Below, one piece after another: positions 1 through 8,138 of a stretch of DNA of 40,781 nucleotides. The stretch's first letter is position 1, and every line of letters begins with the position of its first letter. Both the position numbers and the translations under genes were made by a program. Origin of the DNA: CADEED01 sp035525785 (GTDB lineage: Bacteria > Pseudomonadota > Gammaproteobacteria > Steroidobacterales > Steroidobacteraceae); the NCBI GenBank assembly GCA_035525785.1, contig DATLDQ010000108.1, positions 1-40,781 on the forward strand, written 5' to 3'. The notes beneath the pieces are model-generated. The model was not told where the DNA came from. It worked only from the letters and a program-made list of their open reading frames with translations, and made no database searches.

Positions 1-64
1 CAGTTGGTAGAGCAGCGCCCTTTTAAGGCGTTAGTCGTGGGTTCGAGCCCCACCCGACCCACCA
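1..64 (+). tRNA. tRNA-Lys (anticodon UUU), 5' end cut off by the window
   Basis: The window opens in the D-loop of a tRNA. An anticodon stem GCGCC/GGCGT encloses the 7-base loop CTTTTAA, giving anticodon TTT (Lys). A T-arm with GGTTCGAGCCCC follows, then the 3' acceptor strand GACCC, discriminator A and an encoded CCA at 62-64. The arrangement closely matches bacterial tRNA-Lys(UUU). The first dozen or so bases of the gene lie outside the window. The next gene starts only 31 bases later, so it may be transcribed from the tRNA promoter. Confidence 0.93.
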
Positions 65-98
65 TTCATGAGCCGTCTTTCATGAGCCGCTTTTCATG
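65..98 (+). repeat. Short 14-base tandem repeat leading into the GMC gene start
   Basis: Two 14-base units (65-78 and 79-92, TTCATGAGCCGYYT) and the start of a third (93-98) lie between the tRNA and the dehydrogenase. Each unit contains an ATG. The first two ATGs open five-residue reading frames (68-85 and 82-99) whose TGA overlaps the next ATG as ATGA. The last overlap is with the ATG of the GMC gene at 96. No good Shine-Dalgarno sequence precedes any of them. Confidence 0.6.
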
Positions 99-1733
99 AA
101 TGATTCCGCGTTCGACTTCGTGATCATCGGCGCCGGCACCGCCGGATGCCTGCTCGCCAACCGCCTGTCCGCTGATCCGAACTGCCGCGTGCTACTCGTC
201 GAAGCCGGCGGCACCGACGACTACCACTGGATTCACATCCCCGTCGGCTACCTGCGCTGCATCGGCAACCCGCGCACCGACTGGCGCTTCCGCACCGAGC
301 CCGAGCCCGGCCTCGGTGGCCGCGACATCCTCTATCCGCGCGGCAAGGTGCTCGGCGGCAGCTCGAGCATCAACGGCATGATCTACATGCGCGGGCAGGC
401 GCGCGACTACGACGCCTGGGCCGCGGCCACTCGCGACGACGCCTGGCAGTGGCGCAACGTGCTGCCGGATTTCGTCGGGCACCAATGCAGCTACCGGCGC
501 GAGGCCGGAAGCACGGGCGCCGACATCTACCATGGCGCCGGCGGCGAGTGGCGCGTGAGCAAACAACGTCTGCGCTGGGAAATCCTCGACGCCTTCGCGG
601 CGGCCGCGGAGCAGGCGGGTTTCCCGCGCATCGACGATTTCAACCGCGGTGACAACGCGGGCGTGAGCTACTTCGACGTGAACCAGCGCGCGGGCCTGCG
701 CGTGAGCTCGGCCAAGGCGTTCCTGCGGCCCGCGTTCCATCGCCGCAATCTCGTGATCTGGCATGGCGCGCTCACCGAGCGACTCACCACCGCCCGCGCC
801 GCCGACGGCAACCTGCGCTGCACGGGCGCGACACTGCGCACGCGCCAGGGACACATCGACGTCCATGCGCGTCGCGAGTTGATCCTGAGCGCGGGCGCCA
901 TCGGCAGTCCGCAGCTCCTCCAGCTCTCGGGCATCGGCCCCGCGACGTTGCTGCGCGAGCACGGCATCGACGTCGTGCACGACGTGCCGGCGATCGGCGA
1001 GAACCTGCAGGACCACCTGCAGATCCGCCCCGTGTTCAAGGTGCGCAACGTGCGCACGCTCAACGAGATTGCCAACACGACATTCGGGAAGATCGCGATC
1101 GCGCTCGAGTACGCGCTGCGTCGCACCGGCCCGATGAGCATGGCGCCGTCGCAGCTCGGCGCGTTCGTGCGCAGTGATCCGACGCAGCCGCATCCCAACC
1201 TGCAATACCACGTGCAGCCGCTCAGCCTGCGCGCCTATGACGCGCCCATCGACCGCTTCCCGGCGTTCACGGCCAGCGTGTGCAACCTCAACCCGACGAG
1301 CCGCGGCAGCGTGCGCATCCGCGGCGCCCGCATCGACGACGCGCCGCGTATTTCTCCCAACTATCTAGCTACCGATGGGGACCGGCGCGTGGCCGCCGAT
1401 TCGCTGCGGGTCACGCGACGCATCGTGGCGCAGCCGGCGCTCGCGAAATACGGCCCCGAGGAGCACCTGCCCGGACCGCAGTTCACGAGCGACGACGAAC
1501 TGGTGAGGGCCGCCGGAGGCATAGCAAATACGATATTCCACCCGGTCGGAACCGTATGCATGGGCGCGCCGGGCGACGCGGCGCCACTCGACAGCCATCT
1601 GCGGCTGCGCGGCGTGCGCGGATTGCGCGTCGTCGATGCCAGCATCATGCCGACCATCGTCAGCGGCAACACGAACAGCCCCACGTTGATGATCGCGGAG
1701 AAGGCCGCGCGCTGGATCATCGCCGGGAACTGA
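96..1733 (+). CDS. GMC-family FAD-dependent oxidoreductase (choline/alcohol dehydrogenase type)
   Basis: A 545-residue flavoprotein of the glucose-methanol-choline family, which oxidises alcohol groups of small molecules or sugars. The N-terminus carries the FAD-binding GxGxxG motif (GAGTAG, residues about 12-17). The second GMC signature (GSPQLLQLSGIGP) lies near residue 270. The C-terminal catalytic region has HPVGTVCMG with His482, and SGNTNSP with Asn525/Asn527, the usual His/Asn pair. There is no signal peptide, and the length is normal for the BetA/AlkJ branch. The substrate cannot be read from sequence. The next gene encodes a double DUF1080 protein, a family that includes 3-keto-glycoside hydrolases, so a sugar or glycoside substrate is possible. 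The start at 96 fits the FAD motif position although no clear ribosome binding site is seen. Confidence 0.9.
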   Translation: MNDSAFDFVIIGAGTAGCLLANRLSADPNCRVLLVEAGGTDDYHWIHIPVGYLRCIGNPRTDWRFRTEPEPGLGGRDILYPRGKVLGGSSSINGMIYMRGQARDYDAWAAATRDDAWQWRNVLPDFVGHQCSYRREAGSTGADIYHGAGGEWRVSKQRLRWEILDAFAAAAEQAGFPRIDDFNRGDNAGVSYFDVNQRAGLRVSSAKAFLRPAFHRRNLVIWHGALTERLTTARAADGNLRCTGATLRTRQGHIDVHARRELILSAGAIGSPQLLQLSGIGPATLLREHGIDVVHDVPAIGENLQDHLQIRPVFKVRNVRTLNEIANTTFGKIAIALEYALRRTGPMSMAPSQLGAFVRSDPTQPHPNLQYHVQPLSLRAYDAPIDRFPAFTASVCNLNPTSRGSVRIRGARIDDAPRISPNYLATDGDRRVAADSLRVTRRIVAQPALAKYGPEEHLPGPQFTSDDELVRAAGGIANTIFHPVGTVCMGAPGDAAPLDSHLRLRGVRGLRVVDASIMPTIVSGNTNSPTLMIAEKAARWIIAGN

Positions 1734-1780
1734 CGGGCGGTTTGCTACACTGCGGCGCCACTTCGGTTCGGTAACGGGGG

Positions 1781-3250
1781 ATGACGATGAACAGGATCTC
1801 GGGGCTCGTCGCGGCGGGCTTGAGTTTGTTTGCCGGTGCCGCTCTCGCGGCGGACGATTCGAAGCCGCTCTTCAACGGCAAGGATCTCAAGGGCTGGTCC
1901 GCGCACTACGCGTCGAAGACCGACGACGGCGCGCCGCCGGTGGCCACGATCTTCAAGGTCGAGAACGGCACCATCCATGCCTATCCGACGCAGGCCGCGG
2001 GTACGTCACAGCCGAATGCCTATCTGCTCTCCGACGCGGAATACAAGGATTACGTCCTGACGCTCGAGTACCGCTGGGGCGAGAAGAAATTCCCGCCGCG
2101 CCAGGATGTCGTGCGCGACGCCGGGCTCCTCTATCACGTGCACCGCGAGCGGCCGTCCGACTGGCCGGCCTGCGCCGAGGCGCAGATCCAGGAAGGAGAC
2201 ACCGGTGATTCCTGGGCGGTGTCCACGCAGGTGTCGAGCTTCGTCGATCCGAAGACGGGCTTCTACGCGCTGCCCGAGAACGGCGGCGTGCCCGTGACCG
2301 TGGGCGCCGACGGCAAGTTCATGCGCACGCGTCACAGCCGCACCAACGAATACCCGGAGTGGAACAAGCTCGAGATCATCGTGCGCGGCGACAAGGCCAC
2401 TCACGTCGTCAACGGCATGGCCAACATGCGCGTGTACGACCTCAAGTCGTGGGACGCCGCGAGCAACGCGTGGGTGAAGCTCGACAAGGGCCACGTCGCC
2501 CTGCAGGCCGAAAGCGCCGAGGTCTTCTACCGGAACATCCGCATCCGCCCGATCACGAAGCAGGACGACGCGGATCCCGCGCCGGCCACCACCGAGATCT
2601 GGTTCCCCGTGCCGCCGAAGGTCACGCCGGGCGCGAGCCCGGGGGCGCCGCCGTCGGATGCGATCGTGCTGTTCGACGGCAAGTCCATCGACGGCTGGCG
2701 GAACCCGAAGGACGGCTCGGATGCGAAATGGACCGTGAAGGACGGCGAGATGGTCGTCGCGCCGGGCACCGGCGACATCCAGACCAAGGCCGCGTTCGGC
2801 GACGTGCAGTTGCACGTCGAGTGGTGGGATCCGTCGCTGCCGCCGGACAAGGTCAACCAGGACCGCGGCAACAGCGGCATCTTCCTGCAGGACATCTACG
2901 AAGTGCAGGTGCTCGACAACTTCACGAACCCGACGTACGTGAACGGCATGGTCGGCAGCATCTACAAGCAGTATCCGCCGCTCGTGAACGCCGCGTGGCC
3001 GGCCGAGCACTGGCAGACCTACGACATCATCTTCATGGCGCCACGCTTCAACGCCGACGGCTCGCTGCAGTCCGCGGCGCGCCTCACGGTGCTGCTGAAC
3101 GGGATCCTCGTGCAGAACAACTCGACGCTCAAGGGCGGCACCACCTACATCGGCGCGCCTAGCTACCATCCGCACGGCGACATGCCGATCCGTCTGCAGG
3201 ATCACGGCCACCTGGTGCGCTACCGGAACATCTGGCTGCGCAAGCTGTAG
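1781..3250 (+). CDS. Secreted protein with two DUF1080 (3-keto-disaccharide hydrolase-type) domains
   Basis: A 489-residue protein with a clear Sec signal peptide (hydrophobic residues about 8-22, cleavage after ALA near 24), so probably periplasmic. Two copies of the concanavalin-like DUF1080 fold follow. The first runs from about 28 to 257, starting LFNGKDLKGWS and closing with YRNIRIRP. The second runs from about 297 to 489, starting LFDGKSIDGWR and closing with YRNIWLRKL. DUF1080 members include 3-keto-disaccharide hydrolases and many uncharacterised glycoside-acting proteins of Gram-negative bacteria. A tandem copy within one chain is less usual than a single domain. GGGGG upstream of the ATG may be the ribosome binding site; an alternative ATG lies two codons downstream. 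The gene follows the GMC oxidoreductase by 47 bases. Confidence 0.88.
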   Translation: MTMNRISGLVAAGLSLFAGAALAADDSKPLFNGKDLKGWSAHYASKTDDGAPPVATIFKVENGTIHAYPTQAAGTSQPNAYLLSDAEYKDYVLTLEYRWGEKKFPPRQDVVRDAGLLYHVHRERPSDWPACAEAQIQEGDTGDSWAVSTQVSSFVDPKTGFYALPENGGVPVTVGADGKFMRTRHSRTNEYPEWNKLEIIVRGDKATHVVNGMANMRVYDLKSWDAASNAWVKLDKGHVALQAESAEVFYRNIRIRPITKQDDADPAPATTEIWFPVPPKVTPGASPGAPPSDAIVLFDGKSIDGWRNPKDGSDAKWTVKDGEMVVAPGTGDIQTKAAFGDVQLHVEWWDPSLPPDKVNQDRGNSGIFLQDIYEVQVLDNFTNPTYVNGMVGSIYKQYPPLVNAAWPAEHWQTYDIIFMAPRFNADGSLQSAARLTVLLNGILVQNNSTLKGGTTYIGAPSYHPHGDMPIRLQDHGHLVRYRNIWLRKL

Positions 3251-3269
3251 CGGATCCCGGGACGCGCAT

Positions 3270-3302
3270 CCCGCCACCGGTCGCCATGACCCTGGTGGCG
3301 GG
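3270..3302 (+). terminator. Hairpin after the DUF1080 gene, possible terminator
   Basis: CCCGCCACC (3270-3278) pairs with GGTGGCGGG (3294-3302), and the inner GGTC/GACC also pair, giving a long GC-rich stem 20 bases past the stop codon. No U-tract follows, so it may be a 3'-end stabilising or weak termination structure rather than a classical intrinsic terminator. Confidence 0.4.
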
Positions 3303-3545
3303 AGCGCGCGTCGGCGGCTGTCGGGCGATCGAAACGGCGTGTTTTGCCGCGCTGGCTCCGCCGCCGGTTCCGAGCGCCCGGCACCGATGACAACGCTGAC
3401 ATCCAGGAGCCCGGTTCCGGGCTCTTGAGACCTTCGTCACAGCCGCGTCCGGCGGCAAATTCCTGCCGCTTTCCAGGCGCCTGCCTGAAGTCCCGCAGCG
3501 TCGTGCCCCTCAAGGGAAACCTTTGCCGGACCGATAGATTTCCCC
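3303..3545 (+). other. Non-coding leader region before the histidine kinase gene
   Basis: I see no convincing gene here. It holds a perfect 8-base inverted repeat GAGCCCGG-TT-CCGGGCTC (3407-3424) and a weaker GCGGCA/TGCCGC hairpin near 3452-3469. Both would lie in the 5' leader of the kinase mRNA if its promoter is upstream. No confident promoter was identified. Confidence 0.4.
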
Positions 3546-5441
3546 ATGGGAACCTCGGATGAAGTCAAAGAGCAGGTCACGACCGACCTGCCGCTGCAGC
3601 GTCAGCTCATGGGATCGCTGGCGCTCGTGCTCGTGCTGAGCGCGATCGCCGGCATCATCGGTTACGCGACGTTCGACAGCGCTCAGCTCGACAACAGCTT
3701 GCGATCGAAGACCGAGATGTACGCGACGACTCTCGGTTCGAGCCTGTATGGCTCCGTCGCGACCTCGGATACGGTCACGGCCGAGAGCCTGCTGAAACCC
3801 CTGGCCACCGATCGCACCGTGCACGGCGCGGCCGTGTATGCGCCGAGCGGCCGACGGCTCGCGGGCATGGGGCGCTTTCCCGCGACGTTCGGCCCGGCCG
3901 ACACGATGAAGCCGGCCGACGATCGCGTCGTGATCACGATCCGGGACATCAGCGTCAACGAGGGCGAGGTCGGCCACCTGTACCTCGCGCTTTCCACCGA
4001 ATTCATCGATTCGGCGCGTTTCCGCGCCGCGCAGTTCCCCGCGATGATCACGGCCGTCGTTCTGCTGTTCGCCGTGCTGCTGGCGCTGGCGCACTCGTTC
4101 AGCGTCATGATGTCCGAGTGCGTGCGCATGTTCGAGGAGCGCCGCCAGATGGAGCGCTCGGAGAAGGAGCGACTCGAGAAGCTGGTGTCCGAGCGCACGC
4201 GCGAGCTCGCGCTCGTCGTCGAGGGCACGCAGGCCATTCCGTTCGCGCTGGACGTCGAGGACGGACATTTCGAATACATCGGCCCGCAGGGCCCCGCGCG
4301 TCTCGGTTTCGGCGAAAGCCTGTGGAAGCAGATCGGCTTCCTGGACAAGCTCATGCCGCGCGATCGCAACGGCGAGGTGCGCGCGAAACTCGACGAGAGC
4401 CAATCAGGCTCGTTCGAGATCGAAGCCACCGTGCTCACGATCGACGACAAGCGCGTCGACCTGCGCTGGGTGGCGAGCTGCGAGAAGAGCGCGAGCACGG
4501 GTCAGCACAAGGTGCTGCGCGGCATGATGCTCGACGTCACCGACCAGCGCCGTCTCGAGAGCGACCTCGCGCAGGCGCAGAAGCTCGAGTCGGTCGGTCG
4601 ACTGGCGGCGGGCGTGGCGCACGAGATCAACACGCCGGTGCAGTTCGTCTCCGACAGCGTGAGCTTCGTGCGCGAGGCGATGGACGACCTCTCCCAGATC
4701 GTCGACAAGTATCGCGAGCTGCGCACCGCGACCGAGAAGGATCCGGCGCACACGGGCGCGGACATCGCCGCCGCGGCGAAAGCCGCCGAAGAGGCGGAAG
4801 ACGACGCCGACCTCGACTACATCCTGGAGAACGCGCCCGTGGCGCTCGACCGCGCGCGCGATGGCCTCAGTCGCGTGGCCGCGATCGTTCGCTCGATGAA
4901 GGAGTTCGCGCATCCGGACCGCAAGGAGATGGTGCTGACCAACATCAACCAGGCTATCGCCAGCACGCTGGTCATCGCGTCCAATGAATACAAATACGTC
5001 GCCGAAGTGGAGACCTCGTTCGGCGACATTCCCAACGTCAACTGCTATGCGGGCGAGGTCAACCAGGTGGTGCTCAATCTCATCGTCAACGCGGCGCACG
5101 CCATCGGTGACGTGGTCAGGGGCACGCAGGCGAAGGGCAGGATCCGCGTGAGCACCCGTTTGCTCGATGACACGGTCGAGATCTCCATCGCCGATTCCGG
5201 CAAGGGCATCCCGGTGGAAGTCCGATCGCGGATCTTCGATCCGTTCTTCACGACCAAGGAGGTCGGCAAGGGAACGGGGCAGGGCCTTGCCATCGCGCGC
5301 ACCGTGGTCGTGGACAAGCACAAGGGCACGCTGCACTTCGAGACCGAGATGGGCAAAGGCACCACGTTCTACATCCGCCTGCCCTTGTCCGGGCCGACAT
5401 CGCAGTCGGACGGGTCGGCAACCGAAACGGCGGCCGCATGA
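3546..5441 (+). CDS. Membrane-bound sensor histidine kinase
   Basis: A 631-residue two-component sensor. One membrane helix at about 22-42 and another at about 166-187 bracket a periplasmic sensing segment of about 120 residues. A coiled coil (about 195-220) and a PAS-like region (about 220-335) follow. The phosphoacceptor H-box is AAGVAHEINTPVQF with His359. An extended helical region carries an Ala/Glu/Asp-rich stretch near 395-425. The ATPase domain has the N-box LNLIVNAAHAI near 510-520 and the G-boxes DSGKGIP and GTGQGLA near 550-580. The HEINTPVQF type of H-box is known from kinases that often lack a linked regulator; no response regulator is adjacent here. The stop codon overlaps the start of the MFS transporter gene as ATGA, suggesting translational coupling. 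The start has no strong ribosome binding site. Confidence 0.93.
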   Translation: MGTSDEVKEQVTTDLPLQRQLMGSLALVLVLSAIAGIIGYATFDSAQLDNSLRSKTEMYATTLGSSLYGSVATSDTVTAESLLKPLATDRTVHGAAVYAPSGRRLAGMGRFPATFGPADTMKPADDRVVITIRDISVNEGEVGHLYLALSTEFIDSARFRAAQFPAMITAVVLLFAVLLALAHSFSVMMSECVRMFEERRQMERSEKERLEKLVSERTRELALVVEGTQAIPFALDVEDGHFEYIGPQGPARLGFGESLWKQIGFLDKLMPRDRNGEVRAKLDESQSGSFEIEATVLTIDDKRVDLRWVASCEKSASTGQHKVLRGMMLDVTDQRRLESDLAQAQKLESVGRLAAGVAHEINTPVQFVSDSVSFVREAMDDLSQIVDKYRELRTATEKDPAHTGADIAAAAKAAEEAEDDADLDYILENAPVALDRARDGLSRVAAIVRSMKEFAHPDRKEMVLTNINQAIASTLVIASNEYKYVAEVETSFGDIPNVNCYAGEVNQVVLNLIVNAAHAIGDVVRGTQAKGRIRVSTRLLDDTVEISIADSGKGIPVEVRSRIFDPFFTTKEVGKGTGQGLAIARTVVVDKHKGTLHFETEMGKGTTFYIRLPLSGPTSQSDGSATETAAA

Positions 5442-6886
5442 AACTCGCACAGGTCTCCACCGCGCACATCCGTGCCGTCACGGGCACGGCGTTCGTCGCC
5501 ACGCTGAGCTCGCTGCTCTTCGGTTACTGCACGGCCGTGATCTGCGGCGTGGTCGATGCGATCAATCACAATTTCATCGAGCCGCGCGGCATGCACGAGA
5601 CCGCGGCCAACGCACTGCTGGGCCTCACGGTGTGCGCGGCGTTGGCCGGCACCATTCTCGGAGCGCTGACCGCGCGCCGCGCCGCGGAACTGCTGGGCCG
5701 CAAGAAGCCCATGATCATCGCCTCGGTGCTGTTCCTGGTATCGGCCTTCGGCTCGGCATTCCCGGAAATGGGCATCGCGCCGCTCGGCGGCATGGGCGCC
5801 GACGCCATCTGGCCGTTCATCTTTTATCGCGTGCTGGGTGGCGTGGCCGTGGGACTGGCTTCGGTGATCGCCCCGATGTACGTGGCGGAATTCGCGCCCA
5901 GCGCAGTGCGTGGCCAGCTCGGCGCCTACCAGCAGATCGCCATCGCCGGTGGCATCGCCATCGTGTTGTTCGTGAACTGGGGCATCGGGTTGCAGGGTGA
6001 CGACGCTTGGGTCCTGAACACCGGTTGGCGCTGGATGATGGTGTCGCTGGCCGTGCCGTCGCTCGCGTTCTTCTGGTTGAGCTTCACGGTGCCCGAATCA
6101 CCGAGCTGGCTGGTGCGTCACGGGAAGATAGAGGAAGCGCGCCGCTCGCTGCTTCGTTCAGCCGAACCCGAGGAAGTGGAGATCATGCTCACCGAGCTCT
6201 CCGCGGGCAACCTGCAGCAGAAGCCCGAGCCGTTGTTCTCCTTCGGCTCGCGCGTGGTGGTCGTGGGCGTCGCGCTCAGCGTGCTGCAGCAGCTCATGGG
6301 TCTCAACGCAATCTCCTACTATGGACCGCAGATCCTGCAGCGCATGGGTTATCACATGGATGCGGCATTTCTCGGCGTGCTGCTCGCGCGCTGCGGCAAC
6401 CTGCTCGCGACCATGGCCATCGTGCTGGTGGTCGATCGCGTGGGCCGCAAGCCATTGCTGATCTTCGGCGCGGTCGTCATGGGATTCGCGATGATGGCCC
6501 TGGGCAGTCTGTTCCGCACCGACAATGCCAGCGCCTACGGGCTCACGGCCATGTGCCTTTACATGGCGGGCCTCGGCATGTCGTTTGGCCCCATCGTGTG
6601 GATACTGATGTCCGAGATATTCCCCGCGCCGATCCGCGCGCAGGCCATGGCGTTCTCGATCTCCGCCCAGTGGGGCGCCAATTTCCTCGTATCGTTCACC
6701 TTCCCGGTCATGTTCGGGGACTCGGTACTCAATGGTTTCGCGCACGGGGGGTTCGCGTTCTGGATCTACGGCGGCTTCGGCCTGGTGGCCGCGTACGTGG
6801 TGATGCGCTACGTGCCCGAAACCAAGGGGCTGGATCACGAACGCGTGAGCGCCTACTGGAAGGCGGCGGCTTCCACTACGCGCTGA
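5438..6886 (+). CDS. MFS sugar porter (XylE/galactose-proton symporter type)
   Basis: A 482-residue, 12-helix major facilitator of the sugar porter family, acting in the inner membrane as a sugar:H+ symporter. Family motifs are present: RRAAELLGRKK between helices 2 and 3, PESPSWLVRHGKIEEARRSL before the central loop, QQLMGLNAISYYGPQI in helix 7, DRVGRKPLL between helices 8 and 9, and PETKGLDHERV at the C-terminus. Glucose, xylose or a related hexose are the usual substrates; which one cannot be told. The ATG overlaps the stop codon of the histidine kinase (ATGA), which points to a kinase that senses or controls uptake of the same sugar. The 3' end overlaps a convergent gene by 11 bases. Confidence 0.93.
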   Translation: MKLAQVSTAHIRAVTGTAFVATLSSLLFGYCTAVICGVVDAINHNFIEPRGMHETAANALLGLTVCAALAGTILGALTARRAAELLGRKKPMIIASVLFLVSAFGSAFPEMGIAPLGGMGADAIWPFIFYRVLGGVAVGLASVIAPMYVAEFAPSAVRGQLGAYQQIAIAGGIAIVLFVNWGIGLQGDDAWVLNTGWRWMMVSLAVPSLAFFWLSFTVPESPSWLVRHGKIEEARRSLLRSAEPEEVEIMLTELSAGNLQQKPEPLFSFGSRVVVVGVALSVLQQLMGLNAISYYGPQILQRMGYHMDAAFLGVLLARCGNLLATMAIVLVVDRVGRKPLLIFGAVVMGFAMMALGSLFRTDNASAYGLTAMCLYMAGLGMSFGPIVWILMSEIFPAPIRAQAMAFSISAQWGANFLVSFTFPVMFGDSVLNGFAHGGFAFWIYGGFGLVAAYVVMRYVPETKGLDHERVSAYWKAAASTTR

Positions 6887-7985
6887 TTCCGACCCGGGCG
6901 ATCGCCTGCTCGAGTTGGCGCAGGGATTCCTTGAGATAGCGTTGCTTGGCCGCCTCGAGCTTCGAGCGCAGCGCGGAGAGCTTCTCCTCGCTGGTATCGA
7001 GCGCCTGCCGGATGGCCGGCAGCAGGTCGGTCGTGTACGTGTACGCGATGTCGTCCAGCGAATAGAAGCTCGCGAGCTTCTCGTGCGCAATAGGTACCGC
7101 GTTGAAACCCACGGCCGCGGCGATGGAGGAGGTCGACTTGCTCTGGAAGTACGTCGGGTGCGATTGCGGCGTGATGAGCGGCAGCACGTAGTCCACGCTG
7201 TTGAGCAGGCGGTAGTAGCTGCGGTACCCGATGCCCTTCCAGGTATAGAGCACGTGCTCTTCGAGCCCGGCATCGCGGACCTGCCGCTCGAAGTCGCGGA
7301 ACTCGCGGCTCAGCGTGCGTCCCATGATGTAGACCTCGAAATCCTCGCGGCCCTCGCTCTTGAGCTGTCGCAATGCGCTCAGCAACTGGCGATAGTCGCG
7401 CCGCGTCGCGTCGAAATAGCCCTGGACGCACAGCCGTCGTCGCGAGCCATTGCGCGGTATGCGCGGGACTTCCTGGTCGTAGAAGAACACCGGCACCATG
7501 GTGCCCGCGGGTGCGACATGCGTGAAATGCTCGGCGACATACGGCGCGAGCACCATGAGATGACAGCGTGGATGCGCGATGAACGGCTGGTAGTCAGGCC
7601 GGTTGGCGACCAGGCTGCCGTTGTGCACGAAGCCGAGCACTGGCGTGTCGAGCAGCAGCACGTTGGCGCAGTCGAGTACGCCCCGGCCTTCGAAGGTGTT
7701 CATGACGACGAGATCGAAGCGTTCCCTGCGCACGGCCTCGAGCACCCGGGCAGGTGTGAGGCGCGAGTGCACGCGCGGCTTGAGCCCTGGCGCATGCACG
7801 AAGGAATTCTTGAGGCGATTGCGCCAGCTGTTGAAAACCTCGACCTCGTAACCAAGCTGCTGCAGTAGATGGACGGTGGTGAGATACACCTCGTCGTGGC
7901 GGTTGTAACACTCGACGATGGCGCAGCGTTTGCGCGCCGGTGGAGTGGTGGCGAGGGTCTGGTCGATCTGTAAGGCTGCGTTCAC
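6876..7985 (-). CDS. Glycosyltransferase-like protein (GT-B-type fold), specificity unknown
   Basis: A 369-residue soluble protein. The N-terminal half has an alternating beta/alpha pattern (CAIVECYNRHDEVYL, then LGYEVEVFN, FDLVVMNTFEG, PVLGFVHNGSL). The C-terminal half has RLCVQGYFDATRRDY, EVYIMGR, HVLYTWKGIGYRSYYRLLNSVDYVLPLI and an acidic or polar segment near SSIAAAVGFNAVPIAHEKL. This order resembles GT-B glycosyltransferases with the donor site in the C-terminal half, but I do not recognise the family and the classical E-x7-E is not clear. The start is GTG at 7985 with only a weak ribosome binding site. It is alone on the minus strand and convergent with the MFS gene. Remote from the main polysaccharide locus, it may decorate a different glycan. 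Confidence 0.7.
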   Translation of the reverse strand: MNAALQIDQTLATTPPARKRCAIVECYNRHDEVYLTTVHLLQQLGYEVEVFNSWRNRLKNSFVHAPGLKPRVHSRLTPARVLEAVRRERFDLVVMNTFEGRGVLDCANVLLLDTPVLGFVHNGSLVANRPDYQPFIAHPRCHLMVLAPYVAEHFTHVAPAGTMVPVFFYDQEVPRIPRNGSRRRLCVQGYFDATRRDYRQLLSALRQLKSEGREDFEVYIMGRTLSREFRDFERQVRDAGLEEHVLYTWKGIGYRSYYRLLNSVDYVLPLITPQSHPTYFQSKSTSSIAAAVGFNAVPIAHEKLASFYSLDDIAYTYTTDLLPAIRQALDTSEEKLSALRSKLEAAKQRYLKESLRQLEQAIARVGISA

Positions 7986-8029
7986 GGTCTTCGGCTGACG
8001 TTGGGGACGTTGTTCTTGCTCTGGGTCAT

Positions 8030-8053
8030 GGCCCGGGTATCAACCCTCGGGCC
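8030..8053 (-). other. Imperfect hairpin in the leader of the glycosyltransferase-like gene
   Basis: GGCCCGGGT (8030-8038) and ACC-CT-CGGGCC (8043-8053) can fold with a 4-base loop and a 2-base bulge. It lies 45-68 bases upstream of the GTG at 7985 and so probably in the mRNA leader. Function unknown. Confidence 0.3.
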
Positions 8054-8075
8054 GCCAATCTAAACACAATGTGCG

Positions 8076-8120
8076 AAATAAAGCCCCGCGCAGCCCGTGA
8101 GTAAATGGGGCTGCGCGGGG
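8076..8120 (-). terminator. Intrinsic terminator of the EF-hand gene
   Basis: Read on the minus strand, a perfect 13-base GC-rich stem (arms 8108-8120 and 8084-8096, CCCCGCGCAGCCC with GGGCTGCGCGGGG) has a loop of about 11 bases and is followed by CTTTATTT. It lies about 20 bases past the stop codon of the EF-hand gene, the classical position for a rho-independent terminator. Confidence 0.85.
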
Positions 8121-8138
8121 GTGGGTTGCCGCGATGCG

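Noticed and set aside
1..98. tRNA-Lys 3' end as an attachment site of an integrated element
   Set aside because: No integrase gene follows and I found no second copy of the tRNA 3' end in the window.
2006..3277. A 423-codon minus-strand frame over the DUF1080 gene
   Set aside because: Same reason: it mirrors the third-position GC bias of the real gene and shows no domain or ribosome binding site.
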